Shown piece by piece: positions 28,595 through 36,275 of a DNA stretch of 64,000 bases. The position numbers and the translations under genes were made by a program. The notes below the pieces were generated by a model. It ran no database searches. It was not told the origin of the DNA and saw only the letters and a program-made list of their open reading frames with translations. Position 1 is the first letter of the stretch; each line of letters opens with the position of its first letter. Source of the stretch: Paraburkholderia sp. BL21I4N1. GTDB taxonomy: Bacteria > Pseudomonadota > Gammaproteobacteria > Burkholderiales > Burkholderiaceae. The stretch spans positions 806,001-870,000 of the forward strand of contig NZ_PVEN01000001.1 of NCBI RefSeq assembly GCF_002973525.1, read 5' to 3'.

Positions 28595-29077
28595 ATGCAG
28601 CGACCGGAATTCATCAAACACTGGACCGAACTGGAAGACCCCAACGCGCACTCTTATCAAGGTTCCGACGAGTTGATGGCAATCGACTCGCCGCTGTCCG
28701 CCGCGTTGGGCATTACGCGCATTGGTATTCATCATGTGCGGCTTTTGCCGGGGCGGCGGTCTTCGTATCCGCACTGCGAGAGTACCGAGCAGGAATTCGT
28801 GTACGTGCTGCACGGCACGCCCGATGTGTGGATCGACGGCGTGCTTCATCGTCTGGTCGAGGGTGATTCGGTGGGGTTTCCGTCAGGCACCGGGATTTGC
28901 CACACGTTCATCAACAATACAAAAGAAGAAGTCAGGTTGATGGTGATCGGCGAGCGTCCGCGCGCCGATAATCTGATTCACTATCCGCTCAATGAGGCGC
29001 ACCTGAAGACACGCACGGACCAGTGGACGGACTGGCCAAGCCGACCGCTCGGCGACCATGACGGGATGCCGGATTAG
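28595..29077 (+). CDS. Cupin-domain protein
   Basis: 160 residues forming one cupin barrel. Metal-binding motifs are visible: SSYPHCESTEQEFVYVLHG (cupin motif 1, with H, E, E) and GTGICHTFINNT (motif 2, with the final histidine). This group includes sugar-binding or small-molecule-binding cupins of unknown role and some dioxygenases. CAGGAGAAC precedes the start. Stand-alone between a terminator and a convergent gene. Confidence 0.85.
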   Translation: MQRPEFIKHWTELEDPNAHSYQGSDELMAIDSPLSAALGITRIGIHHVRLLPGRRSSYPHCESTEQEFVYVLHGTPDVWIDGVLHRLVEGDSVGFPSGTGICHTFINNTKEEVRLMVIGERPRADNLIHYPLNEAHLKTRTDQWTDWPSRPLGDHDGMPD

Positions 29078-29135
29078 GGCGCCGCGCGCGTAGACGACCA
29101 CGCGCGTTGCTTTTCGAACCGGTAACGCGGATCCC

Positions 29136-29636
29136 TTACTGCGCGCTCGCGGTCGTTGCATTCGCAACCGCCACGCCTTTCATTTTCCGCACCGCATCGG
29201 CTGCCGAAGGCGCGAGGTTCTGTTTGGCCAGCGACGCGTCGAATGCTTCGCTGCGTGCGTGTTTCGCCTGCTCGTAATCGGCGTCCAGTTCAGCGATCCG
29301 GCGCTCGTACCAGCTCTTCACACAAGCCTGATCGCTGCAGTGATGTTGCCGCCACAACCATTGCTGGGTGCGTGCGGCTTCGAGCGCGCCGGCGTCGAGC
29401 GTGGTGTCTCGGGCGTGTTGCCAGGCCGTGGCGAGACGGTCGTCCAATGCCGACAAAGCGGGATCCTTGCAGACAATCTTTTCCGATGCGGACGATTTGC
29501 CGTTGCACTTGAAACTCGCCGCGGTTGCGTCGGCGGCCAGGGTCGCGCCCGCGATCAACAGACCGATCGAGAATAGCGCCGACGGTTTCACGAGGCGTTG
29601 AAGCACGGAAGAGAAAACAGGTTGGGAAGTGGACAT
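29136..29636 (-). CDS. LprI/DUF1311-like secreted protein
   Basis: 166 residues. A signal peptide ends near ATAASF, about residue 41. The mature part has the LprI/DUF1311 pattern: SFKCNGKSSASEKIVCKDPALSALD, then an ARTQQWLWRQHHC helix, four cysteines likely to form disulfides, and YERRIAELDADYEQ. LprI proteins can inhibit lysozyme, but many family members have no known role. The start at 29636 follows AGAGG; an upstream in-frame extension lacks coding bias. Confidence 0.8.
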   Translation of the reverse strand: MSTSQPVFSSVLQRLVKPSALFSIGLLIAGATLAADATAASFKCNGKSSASEKIVCKDPALSALDDRLATAWQHARDTTLDAGALEAARTQQWLWRQHHCSDQACVKSWYERRIAELDADYEQAKHARSEAFDASLAKQNLAPSAADAVRKMKGVAVANATTASAQ

Positions 29637-29863
29637 GCCGAGCCTCTGTTCAGGTAAGTAACCAGGCTGACGCGTGGCGCGAAAAGGCCGTACCTGCCGC
29701 CACGCATTCAGGAATGCGATTGCCGCGTCGGCAGAATAGGGCGCGCGCGAGTTTGCGATTGGTGGAGAACGCGGCGTGATCCCAAGGTCATTACAAGAAA
29801 TTGTTTTTCCATTCGGTGCCGTGGACGCATCAGATTGCGTTAGCGCGAGTACTCGTCCGGATT

Positions 29864-30583
29864 TCAATTCACATTGAAATGCACGCGGATGTCCTGGCGG
29901 CTTTCGATCGGATGGCCCGCCTGCATCGCGGGGAAGAAGCGCCATTTGTGCAGCACTTCAAGCAGGATCTGGTTGAGGCGCGGGTTCGGCGTGGGCTTGA
30001 TGAGATTGACGTCGATCGAGCCGTCGGTGTGAATCGTGAAACGTGCGGTCGCAACGGTTTGGTAGGCCTGCTCCCGTAGATCGTCGGGTAATTCGGGCAA
30101 CGGTTGGGCAATGGGATGCGCGGCCGTGTCGCCCGTCGACGCGCCAGTAGCGGTTGTGTTCGGTTTTTCGTTGGCTGGCGCGGGAGTGGTGTGGGTCGCC
30201 GTTTCGTTTGTTGGAGACGCAGGACTCGACTCAGTGCTTTGCACCGGACGTGCCTCGGCAGGCGTCGGTGCGGGATGTGCCGGCAACGTATCGGGGCGAG
30301 AGGCGACGGGTTTCGCTGGTTGGTTCGCCGATCGATTCGGCGCGGGCAGAGCGTGACTGACCGACTCTTTCGGCGGGGAAGGCGGAGCAGGAGTCGGAGC
30401 CGGCGGAGGTTCGAGTTCCACCACGCGCATTTCCAATGGTTGCTCGTGTGGCGGAGCTGGCGTCGACGTCCCCAGCCAATGCCCCACCGCAACCAGCACC
30501 CCGAGCCAAACCAGTGTTGCCACAAGAAACGCGAACACCATCCGCAGGGTCGGTGCACCATCGACAAAACCGGTCAAACGCAT
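29864..30583 (-). CDS. tonB: TonB energy-transducing protein
   Basis: 239 residues: one N-terminal membrane helix (about 15-38), a long proline-rich periplasmic spacer (about 55-165) and a TonB C-terminal domain with VATARFTIHTDGSIDVNLIK and LEVLHKWRFFPA. It passes proton-motive energy from ExbB/ExbD to outer-membrane receptors, here most likely the receptor encoded at the head of the same operon. ATG 30583, four bases after the exbD stop, is preferred to an upstream TTG overlapping exbD. Confidence 0.9.
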   Translation of the reverse strand: MRLTGFVDGAPTLRMVFAFLVATLVWLGVLVAVGHWLGTSTPAPPHEQPLEMRVVELEPPPAPTPAPPSPPKESVSHALPAPNRSANQPAKPVASRPDTLPAHPAPTPAEARPVQSTESSPASPTNETATHTTPAPANEKPNTTATGASTGDTAAHPIAQPLPELPDDLREQAYQTVATARFTIHTDGSIDVNLIKPTPNPRLNQILLEVLHKWRFFPAMQAGHPIESRQDIRVHFNVN

Positions 30584-30587
30584 CCGG

Positions 30588-30986
30588 CTACTCACGATGA
30601 ACCGCAACCAGAAAATGTGTCGCGCCAGCCTGGCGTGCCGCTAACATCGCGTGAACGACCACCCCGTGACCGGCAGCATCGTCAGCCGCGATCACGACAT
30701 CGCGATCGGCTTGCAGCAGACGTTTTACGGTCGGTTCGACCTGATCCGCCGACACACGCTGACGATTGACGAACACGTCGTTGCGGCTATCCACCGAAAT
30801 GGTCAGCGGCTCGTGCGCGCTCATCTTCTGCGCTTGTCCCATGGGCAGCGTGATCTTGACCGCATCGAGCCGTTGCATCGCCAGCGAAGCCAGCATGAAC
30901 GTGGCCAGCAGAAAGAACATCACATCGATCATCGGAATGATTTCGATGCGACCGCGCCTGGCCGCGCGCGAGCGCTTGAATTTCAC
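30588..30986 (-). CDS. exbD: ExbD biopolymer transport protein
   Basis: 132 residues with a basic start, a single membrane helix holding the proton-carrying aspartate (IIPMIDVMFFLLATFML) and a periplasmic domain with PLTISVDSRNDVFVN. The start is GTG and overlaps the exbB stop as GTGA, showing translational coupling. Works with ExbB and TonB. Confidence 0.92.
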   Translation of the reverse strand: MKFKRSRAARRGRIEIIPMIDVMFFLLATFMLASLAMQRLDAVKITLPMGQAQKMSAHEPLTISVDSRNDVFVNRQRVSADQVEPTVKRLLQADRDVVIAADDAAGHGVVVHAMLAARQAGATHFLVAVHRE

Positions 30987-31630
30987 GGCAGCGCTCCCGC
31001 GTCCGTGACGGCGAGACGCACTTCGCTGAGCCGCGCATTCGCGAACGATTCGAGTTCGTCCATCAGGCGCTCAAGACGGCGCGAAAAATAGTTGAACGCA
31101 AAGAGCGCGAACAAGGCGACCACGAGTCCGATGGCGGTCGCCACCAGCGACTGGGCCACGCCGCCGGTCACCCCACCCGGATCGACGAGCCCTGAGCCGC
31201 CGAACAACTGGAACGAATGCATCATGCCGACGATCGTGCCGAGCAAACCCAGCAACGGCGCAGCGGTGACGATCGTTTCGAGCACCCAGAATCCTTTGCT
31301 CATATCGCGCTCGATCCGCGAGGCCAAGGCTTCCGCTCTGGCCTCGCGCAGCCATAACGGCGCCGAAGGATCGGGCGTCCACGGCGCATTCATGCGCCTG
31401 AACGCGTTCTGCTTGCCGGCGTCCTTCAAGCTGGCTGCCCAATCGATTCGCGAGCCGGGCATGCCGGTTTCGTCGGCGTTACGTATCGCGGCAGGCAAAC
31501 GTCCGAAGCGCAAAAACACATAGGCGCGATCGAGCACGATCGCCACCGCCAGGACGGCCAGGATCGTGAGCGGATAGATGACCCATCCGCCCACGCGTAC
31601 CGCCGCCAGGATATTCGTCCAATCTTGCAT
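30983..31630 (-). CDS. exbB: ExbB / MotA-TolQ-ExbB proton-channel protein
   Basis: 215 residues with three membrane helices: one near 15-38, then the pair around TAAPLLGLLGTIVGMMHSF and VAQSLVATAIGLVVALFALFAF that lines the proton path, separated by the usual cytoplasmic loop. AGAGG precedes the ATG, and the gene lies 27 bases after the receptor stop. It energises TonB with ExbD. Confidence 0.92.
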   Translation of the reverse strand: MQDWTNILAAVRVGGWVIYPLTILAVLAVAIVLDRAYVFLRFGRLPAAIRNADETGMPGSRIDWAASLKDAGKQNAFRRMNAPWTPDPSAPLWLREARAEALASRIERDMSKGFWVLETIVTAAPLLGLLGTIVGMMHSFQLFGGSGLVDPGGVTGGVAQSLVATAIGLVVALFALFAFNYFSRRLERLMDELESFANARLSEVRLAVTDAGALP

Positions 31631-31657
31631 GACCGACCTCTTCGCTCCCTGACAGAT

Positions 31658-33814
31658 TTAGAAATGCTTGGTGATGCCGGCATAGACGGCGAAATGCGGA
31701 CCGTACTGTGGCGCGCCGACGCCGATGCCCGAACCGTCGCGCAACTCGTAGACCCGGTTGAACGCGTTGATGAGCATCAGGCGTGCATCGAATTTGCCGA
31801 CCAGCGGCTGGTTGAAATGCTGGATCACGCCGAGGTTGACCTGTGCGTAGACCGGCAGGCGGTCGGTGTTGGCAAAGCCGCTGCGCAGGCCGGTGCCGAC
31901 GAGGCCGTCGAACGTGAAGGTGGTTCGGCCGAGATCGTAGGTGCCGCCGAACGAAGCGGTGATGCGCTGATCGTGATCCAGATACACCCAGTGGCTGTTG
32001 ATGTAGGCGAGCTCGGCCGGGTCGAAATTGAATTGCGCGGAATCGATCTGCGTGCCCTGCGCGCGGCTGTACGCCAGATTCAGATACGCGGACACGTTGT
32101 CCTGTTTGTAGTTCGCCGTGAACTCGATGCCGTACACGCGCCCGAGCCGATAATTGAACGGCGTATAGATGAGCGCGGAACCGAATTGCCCTTCATCCAG
32201 CAGATTGGTGGATTTCTTGTAGTACGCATCGAGGCCGATCGTCACGTTCGAACCGAGGCGTTGCGTCACGCCGAGATCGAAATAATGGCTACGTTCGGGC
32301 TGCACCTGATCGTTCTGACTCGACGGACTCTGGTTGGTCGTCCCAGTGAAGCGGCTGATGGTCGAGCCGGACACGAGTTCGAAAGCGGGCGGCGTGAAAT
32401 AGCGCGCGTAGCCGGCGTGAAAGGTCGTGGTCGGCGTGAACGCATAGACCAGCCCGATGCGCGGGCTCAACTGACTCGCACTCACATACTCGTCCATCTT
32501 GTCGTAGCGCAGGCCGTAATTGAGCGTGAGCTTGCTGGTGAGCTTCCACTCGTCCTGCACGTACGCGCTATACAGATAGCCGGTTTTGCTGCTCGAGTCC
32601 TGAATGTTGAAGGGTTGGTCGGATGCCTGGGCGCCGGCGTCGTCGGTAGCGAATACATTCACGCTGTCGTTGAACACCGCATGTTCCTGCTGGAAGAACA
32701 CGCCCGCGCGGATCGTATGTTTGTCGTTCAGCCGCCACGTGGTGTCCACCTGCGCGCCGTTCGCCGTGTTGCTGTGAAAGTCTTGCGATGCCACGCCGTT
32801 GAACAGCAGATCGCCCACCGGATCCGGATTGAACTGGGTGCGTGTATAGCGGGTAAACAGCGCGACCTGGTAGTCCAGTGCGCCGCCGTTGGTGCCCTGC
32901 AGGGCGACCACCGCGAAGTTGTTCAACTCGGATTGCGTTTCGTTCAATTGACTCGAATTGAACGTGTTGTTGCCGTTCAGCGTGAAGTTGGTGGCCAGCC
33001 CCGGCGTGTTGGGAATCTCGAACTGGTTGCTGGTGGTGCCGAACATCAGGCTCACGCGCGTGAGCGGGTTGATGATGTACGACATGTAGCCGAATGCATC
33101 GCCCTGACGCGTGTGATCGTGAATGGCGTTCGCGCTGGAAGTCGGATTCTCGATGCCGAGATTGTTCACGCCGAGCGAGCCGCTGAAGTAGTAGCTGAAC
33201 GGTCCCTGTGAGCCGAACACATCGGCGCTGGTCTTGAGCGTTTGATGGCTGCCGCCGAACACGCTGACGGAGCCGCCGTTGCCCGCATCGCCCGACTTCG
33301 TGCGAATGTCCACCACACCCGCCGTGCGATAGCCGTATTGCGCCGGTAGTGCGCCGGTGAGCAGATTGACCTGATCGATGATGCGCGTATCGAGCGCCTG
33401 CCCGAAGCCGCTGATCGGCTCGGGAATGATGATGCCGTTGATCCGGTATTGCAGATTGGCGTGGTCGCCGCGTACGTGCAACTGTCCGTACGAATCGCTG
33501 GCCACGCCGGGGGCTTGCAGCAGCACCTGATTCAACGGCGTGTCTTGGCCCGCGGGCAGCGCGTCGATATCGGCCTGGCTGAAGCGATACACGCTGCTGC
33601 CGGTCTCCGGCAACAAGCCGTTGCGCGCGCGATCGAGGCGCTTGGCGTTCACCTGCACGTCGAGCGTGTCGCTCTTCACGAGGCCGTCGACGGGTGGGTC
33701 CGCTTGATCGGTAACGGCGCCGGTCGCCGGGTTTCCGTCTGTTGCAGCATGGGCATGAGCGGCGATAGCGAACAGCAGCAAAGCTGCATGAGAGACACGC
33801 GTGCGGTTTTTCAT
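31658..33814 (-). CDS. TonB-dependent outer-membrane receptor, probable zinc-controlled uptake
   Basis: 718 residues. A signal peptide (LLLFAIAAHAHA) is followed by a TonB-box-like DTLDVQV, a plug domain (about 75-200, with LNQVLLQAPGVASDSYG, LHVRGDHANLQYRING and YGYRTAGVVDIRTKSG) and a 22-strand barrel ending in phenylalanine (AGITKHF). It heads an operon with its own ExbB, ExbD and TonB. The Zur-like palindrome upstream suggests zinc or a zinc complex as cargo; the sequence alone would also allow other metals or small siderophores. The start is set by the signal peptide; no strong ribosome-binding site is seen. Confidence 0.88.
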   Translation of the reverse strand: MKNRTRVSHAALLLFAIAAHAHAATDGNPATGAVTDQADPPVDGLVKSDTLDVQVNAKRLDRARNGLLPETGSSVYRFSQADIDALPAGQDTPLNQVLLQAPGVASDSYGQLHVRGDHANLQYRINGIIIPEPISGFGQALDTRIIDQVNLLTGALPAQYGYRTAGVVDIRTKSGDAGNGGSVSVFGGSHQTLKTSADVFGSQGPFSYYFSGSLGVNNLGIENPTSSANAIHDHTRQGDAFGYMSYIINPLTRVSLMFGTTSNQFEIPNTPGLATNFTLNGNNTFNSSQLNETQSELNNFAVVALQGTNGGALDYQVALFTRYTRTQFNPDPVGDLLFNGVASQDFHSNTANGAQVDTTWRLNDKHTIRAGVFFQQEHAVFNDSVNVFATDDAGAQASDQPFNIQDSSSKTGYLYSAYVQDEWKLTSKLTLNYGLRYDKMDEYVSASQLSPRIGLVYAFTPTTTFHAGYARYFTPPAFELVSGSTISRFTGTTNQSPSSQNDQVQPERSHYFDLGVTQRLGSNVTIGLDAYYKKSTNLLDEGQFGSALIYTPFNYRLGRVYGIEFTANYKQDNVSAYLNLAYSRAQGTQIDSAQFNFDPAELAYINSHWVYLDHDQRITASFGGTYDLGRTTFTFDGLVGTGLRSGFANTDRLPVYAQVNLGVIQHFNQPLVGKFDARLMLINAFNRVYELRDGSGIGVGAPQYGPHFAVYAGITKHF

Positions 33815-33951
33815 CGTTATGGAGGGTGGTGTTGGCGACTCGGTGGATGCGTTGTCCGTCTCGTCGACGGTCGTCCTGGTTTCCTGCGGACGACTGCGAG
33901 CGGCGTGATTGGTCTGGATCACGCGACGTCCCGGCTGGCATCCGGGGCAGA

Positions 33952-33967
33952 TAATGTTATAACATTA
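33952..33967 (-). promoter_or_regulatory. Zur-like operator palindrome
   Basis: TAATGTTATAACATTA is an exact 16-bp palindrome. Its core ATGTTATAACAT equals the core of Zur boxes described for alpha-proteobacteria (GATATGTTATAACATATC type) and half of the gamma-proteobacterial box. It lies 138 bases before the receptor start. Confidence 0.55.
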
Positions 33968-34133
33968 CATTAAAAATTAACAACGAAAACTTGAACGATG
34001 TTGTTTCGGTGGGGAAGCGCGGAGGGGAGCGGGAGGAATGTTTGACGGGCGAGTGCGGTGAATTCAAGCGAATGATCCGCGCGTTGCACGCGGATCACGA
34101 TGCTTCGGTCAGGGCGGCCGAATTGATGCGAGG

Positions 34134-34178
34134 GCCAAAACCTGCGACGGCAAAACCTGCAACGGCAAAACCTGCAAC
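34134..34178. repeat. Three tandem 15-base repeats next to the EamA stop codon
   Basis: Unit GGCAAAACCTGCAAC: two exact copies (34149-34163, 34164-34178) and one with two changes (34134-34148). The array ends four bases from the stop codon of the minus-strand EamA gene. Confidence 0.85.
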
Positions 34179-34182
34179 AGCA

Positions 34183-35088
34183 TTACGTCGAGCGAAGTGC
34201 CCGAGCCTGCGAAACCTGTCGCCCCGTTTGCAGCAGATAGACGCCGGCAAGAATGCATGACATCGCGATCAGATCCGCGTTTCGTACCGGCTCGCCCGCG
34301 AATATCACGCCGAGCAGCAGCGCGACAACGGGCGGAATATAGGTCACGCTGGCAGCGGCAATCGCGCCGAGCCGGCGGACGATAAAGTAGTAGAGCATGT
34401 AAGCGACGCCCGTACCAACCAGTCCCAGCCCTACCGTCAAACCGATCAACGCGCGAGCATCGGTCGCGATACGCGTGATGCCATGCAAGTCGGTAAAGAG
34501 ACCGATGATGACGACCGCAAAGCCGATTTGCCACGTCGACAATGCGAGCGGCGAGATGTCCAGTTGTGTCAGAAAGCGGCGCGCGTAAGCGAACGAGCAT
34601 CCCACGCTGAGCGACCCGCCGATCATGTACAACACACCGGGAAGACTCACTCCCGCAGCGGCGCCGGCCCAGGGCCGCGCAATCAGCAGCACGCCAACGA
34701 AACCGATCGCAATGCCCATCAACATGCGTGGCGTGGGCCGCTCGTCGCGTAACAGGACCAGCGTGCAAAGAAACGAGAACAACGGTATCGACCCGCTCAA
34801 CATGCCCGCGACGCTGGAGAGCAGCAGCGCGGCGCCCTTGGCGAACGCGAAGTAGTAGAGCACGGTGGCCAGCAGCGACATGACGAGGAAGTGATGCGCG
34901 TAGCGCAGATGACGCCAACGCAATGCGCGCGTTCCCAAGGCGACCAGCAGGATCGGCACGAACCCGAACAGGACGCGTAGCAACACGATCTGAGCCGGCG
35001 ACAGCGTCACGCTGGCCCACCGCATGAAGAGAAAGTTGGTTCCCCAGATGGCGCCGAGCAGGGCGAAGGCGAGATAGGACGGGTTCAT
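34183..35088 (-). CDS. EamA (DMT superfamily) metabolite exporter
   Basis: 301 residues with ten membrane helices in two EamA repeats; the first begins YLAFALLGAIWGTNFLFMRW and the second GVLYMIGGSLSVGCSFAYARRFL. Typical of drug/metabolite exporters for amino acids or small metabolites; the substrate is unknown. The ATG at 35088 is preferred to a TTG twelve bases upstream. It is divergent from a LysR gene that probably regulates it. Confidence 0.88.
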   Translation of the reverse strand: MNPSYLAFALLGAIWGTNFLFMRWASVTLSPAQIVLLRVLFGFVPILLVALGTRALRWRHLRYAHHFLVMSLLATVLYYFAFAKGAALLLSSVAGMLSGSIPLFSFLCTLVLLRDERPTPRMLMGIAIGFVGVLLIARPWAGAAAGVSLPGVLYMIGGSLSVGCSFAYARRFLTQLDISPLALSTWQIGFAVVIIGLFTDLHGITRIATDARALIGLTVGLGLVGTGVAYMLYYFIVRRLGAIAAASVTYIPPVVALLLGVIFAGEPVRNADLIAMSCILAGVYLLQTGRQVSQARALRST

Positions 35089-35186
35089 GTCGGTCCACAA
35101 CGGATTTTATCGAGAGCCCATTGTGATCAGCGCCCGCTTCCGGTACAAACGATATTATCTGACCGATACTGCAGGAAAACTATTTC

Positions 35187-36080
35187 ATGAGCGCTTATCC
35201 ACCGTTGAAAGCGTTAATTGTGATGGAGGCGGCAATCCGAGTTGGTAGTTTTACTCTTGCAGCGGAGGAGTTGAACGTGACCCCGGGCGCGGTGGGTCAG
35301 CAGATCCAGAAGCTGGAGGCGTGGCTGGGGGTGTCACTGTTCGTGCGCCAGATTCGCCAGGTCACCCCCACTGCCGAAGCGCTCGCGTATTACGCGCAGA
35401 TTCATCCCGCGCTCGGACATATTGCGCAGGCCAGCCGGCGCATGCGGCAGCGTCAGAGCCGAAATGTGAAATTGTCCGTGCCGCCGAGTTTCGCCGCCAA
35501 GTGGTTCGCCCCGCGCATGGCCGGCTTTCTCAAGGCCTTTCCGGAGGTGGCGCTGGATCTGACCACGTCGACCGCGTTCGTGGACTTCGAGCTCGACGGC
35601 GTCGATCTGGCGATCCGTTATTTCAATGGCGAGGATCCGTCGCTCACGGTGGAAAAGTTGTGCACGGACGAAGCCCGCGTGTACTGCGCGCCGGATTACG
35701 TGAAACGTCTGAAGATACGTCATCCTGACGATGTGAAGAAAGCGACGCTGCTGCACAACACGCTGCATCCGCACTGGTCGCCGTGGCTCGGCAAGTTCTC
35801 GCGTTTATCCGATGAACAGATCGCATCCATTCCGGGAATTCAGTTCGACCAGTCGCTGATCGCGATCGACGCCGCCGTGCGCGGCCAGGGGCTCGTCCTC
35901 ACGAGTGCGATGCTGACCGACAGCGAGCGCGCGAGCGGCGCGTTGATCGAACCTTTCAAACCGGTGTTGCCACTTTCGACGAGCTACTACGTGGTCCATC
36001 CCGTGTCGGCAGCGTTGCAACCGTCTGCGCTCAAGCTCAAGGAGTGGCTTATCGAAGAAGCGCGCGCAGCGTCGCGCTGA
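35187..36080 (+). CDS. LysR-type regulator (GcvA-like), divergent from the EamA exporter
   Basis: 297 residues. The helix-turn-helix is at about 8-66 (SFTLAAEELNVTPGAVGQQIQ), followed by a GcvA-type effector domain (VKLSVPPSFAAKWFAPRMAGF, GVDLAIRYFNGEDPS, AAVRGQGLVLTSAML). The 98-base shared upstream region with the exporter gene suggests control of export. A hairpin (36101-36119) follows the stop. Confidence 0.88.
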   Translation: MSAYPPLKALIVMEAAIRVGSFTLAAEELNVTPGAVGQQIQKLEAWLGVSLFVRQIRQVTPTAEALAYYAQIHPALGHIAQASRRMRQRQSRNVKLSVPPSFAAKWFAPRMAGFLKAFPEVALDLTTSTAFVDFELDGVDLAIRYFNGEDPSLTVEKLCTDEARVYCAPDYVKRLKIRHPDDVKKATLLHNTLHPHWSPWLGKFSRLSDEQIASIPGIQFDQSLIAIDAAVRGQGLVLTSAMLTDSERASGALIEPFKPVLPLSTSYYVVHPVSAALQPSALKLKEWLIEEARAASR

Positions 36081-36100
36081 GCCTTCTCGACTTCCCGCAA

Positions 36101-36119
36101 AGCCTTGTGCCGCAAGGCT
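36101..36119 (+). terminator. Hairpin after the LysR gene
   Basis: AGCCTTG, TGCCG loop, CAAGGCT: a perfect 7-bp stem 20 bases after the stop codon, but without a U tract, so termination is uncertain. Confidence 0.35.
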
Positions 36120-36159
36120 GCCAAACGTTTGCGATGACTTCGCGGACAAACCCAGATAT

Positions 36160-36187
36160 TAAAGAAATGCGTTCTGCATGTCGTTAT
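36160..36187 (+). promoter_or_regulatory. Possible flagellar sigma-28 (FliA) promoter
   Basis: TAAAGAAA, 12 bases, GTCGTTAT resembles the FliA consensus TAAAGTTT-N11-GCCGATAA, with good match at TAAAG and partial match (G.CG.TA) in the -10 element. It lies 88 bases before the cNMP/FliG-like gene. One base too long in spacing; tentative. Confidence 0.25.
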
Positions 36188-36275
36188 CCCGTGAAATAAG
36201 TCAGGACCATCGGGCATCCGCGCATCCGGCAGCGCGTGGGTCGCACGAGGAATCAGCTCTACGGGGGAATGAATC

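Larger units (their letters stand above)
33815..34182. other. Intergenic region: receptor promoter, Zur-like site and short tandem repeats
   Basis: No gene supported. It holds an AT-rich promoter segment with a 16-bp palindrome (33952-33967) and, next to the EamA stop codon, three 15-base repeats (34134-34178). Confidence 0.55.

Noticed and set aside
31625-33211. A 528-residue plus-strand frame opposite the TonB receptor gene
   Set aside because: Shadow of the receptor; no domain pattern, codon bias belongs to the other strand.
34134-34178. Tandem repeats as a CRISPR array
   Set aside because: Units are directly adjacent without spacers, too short and only three; no cas genes.
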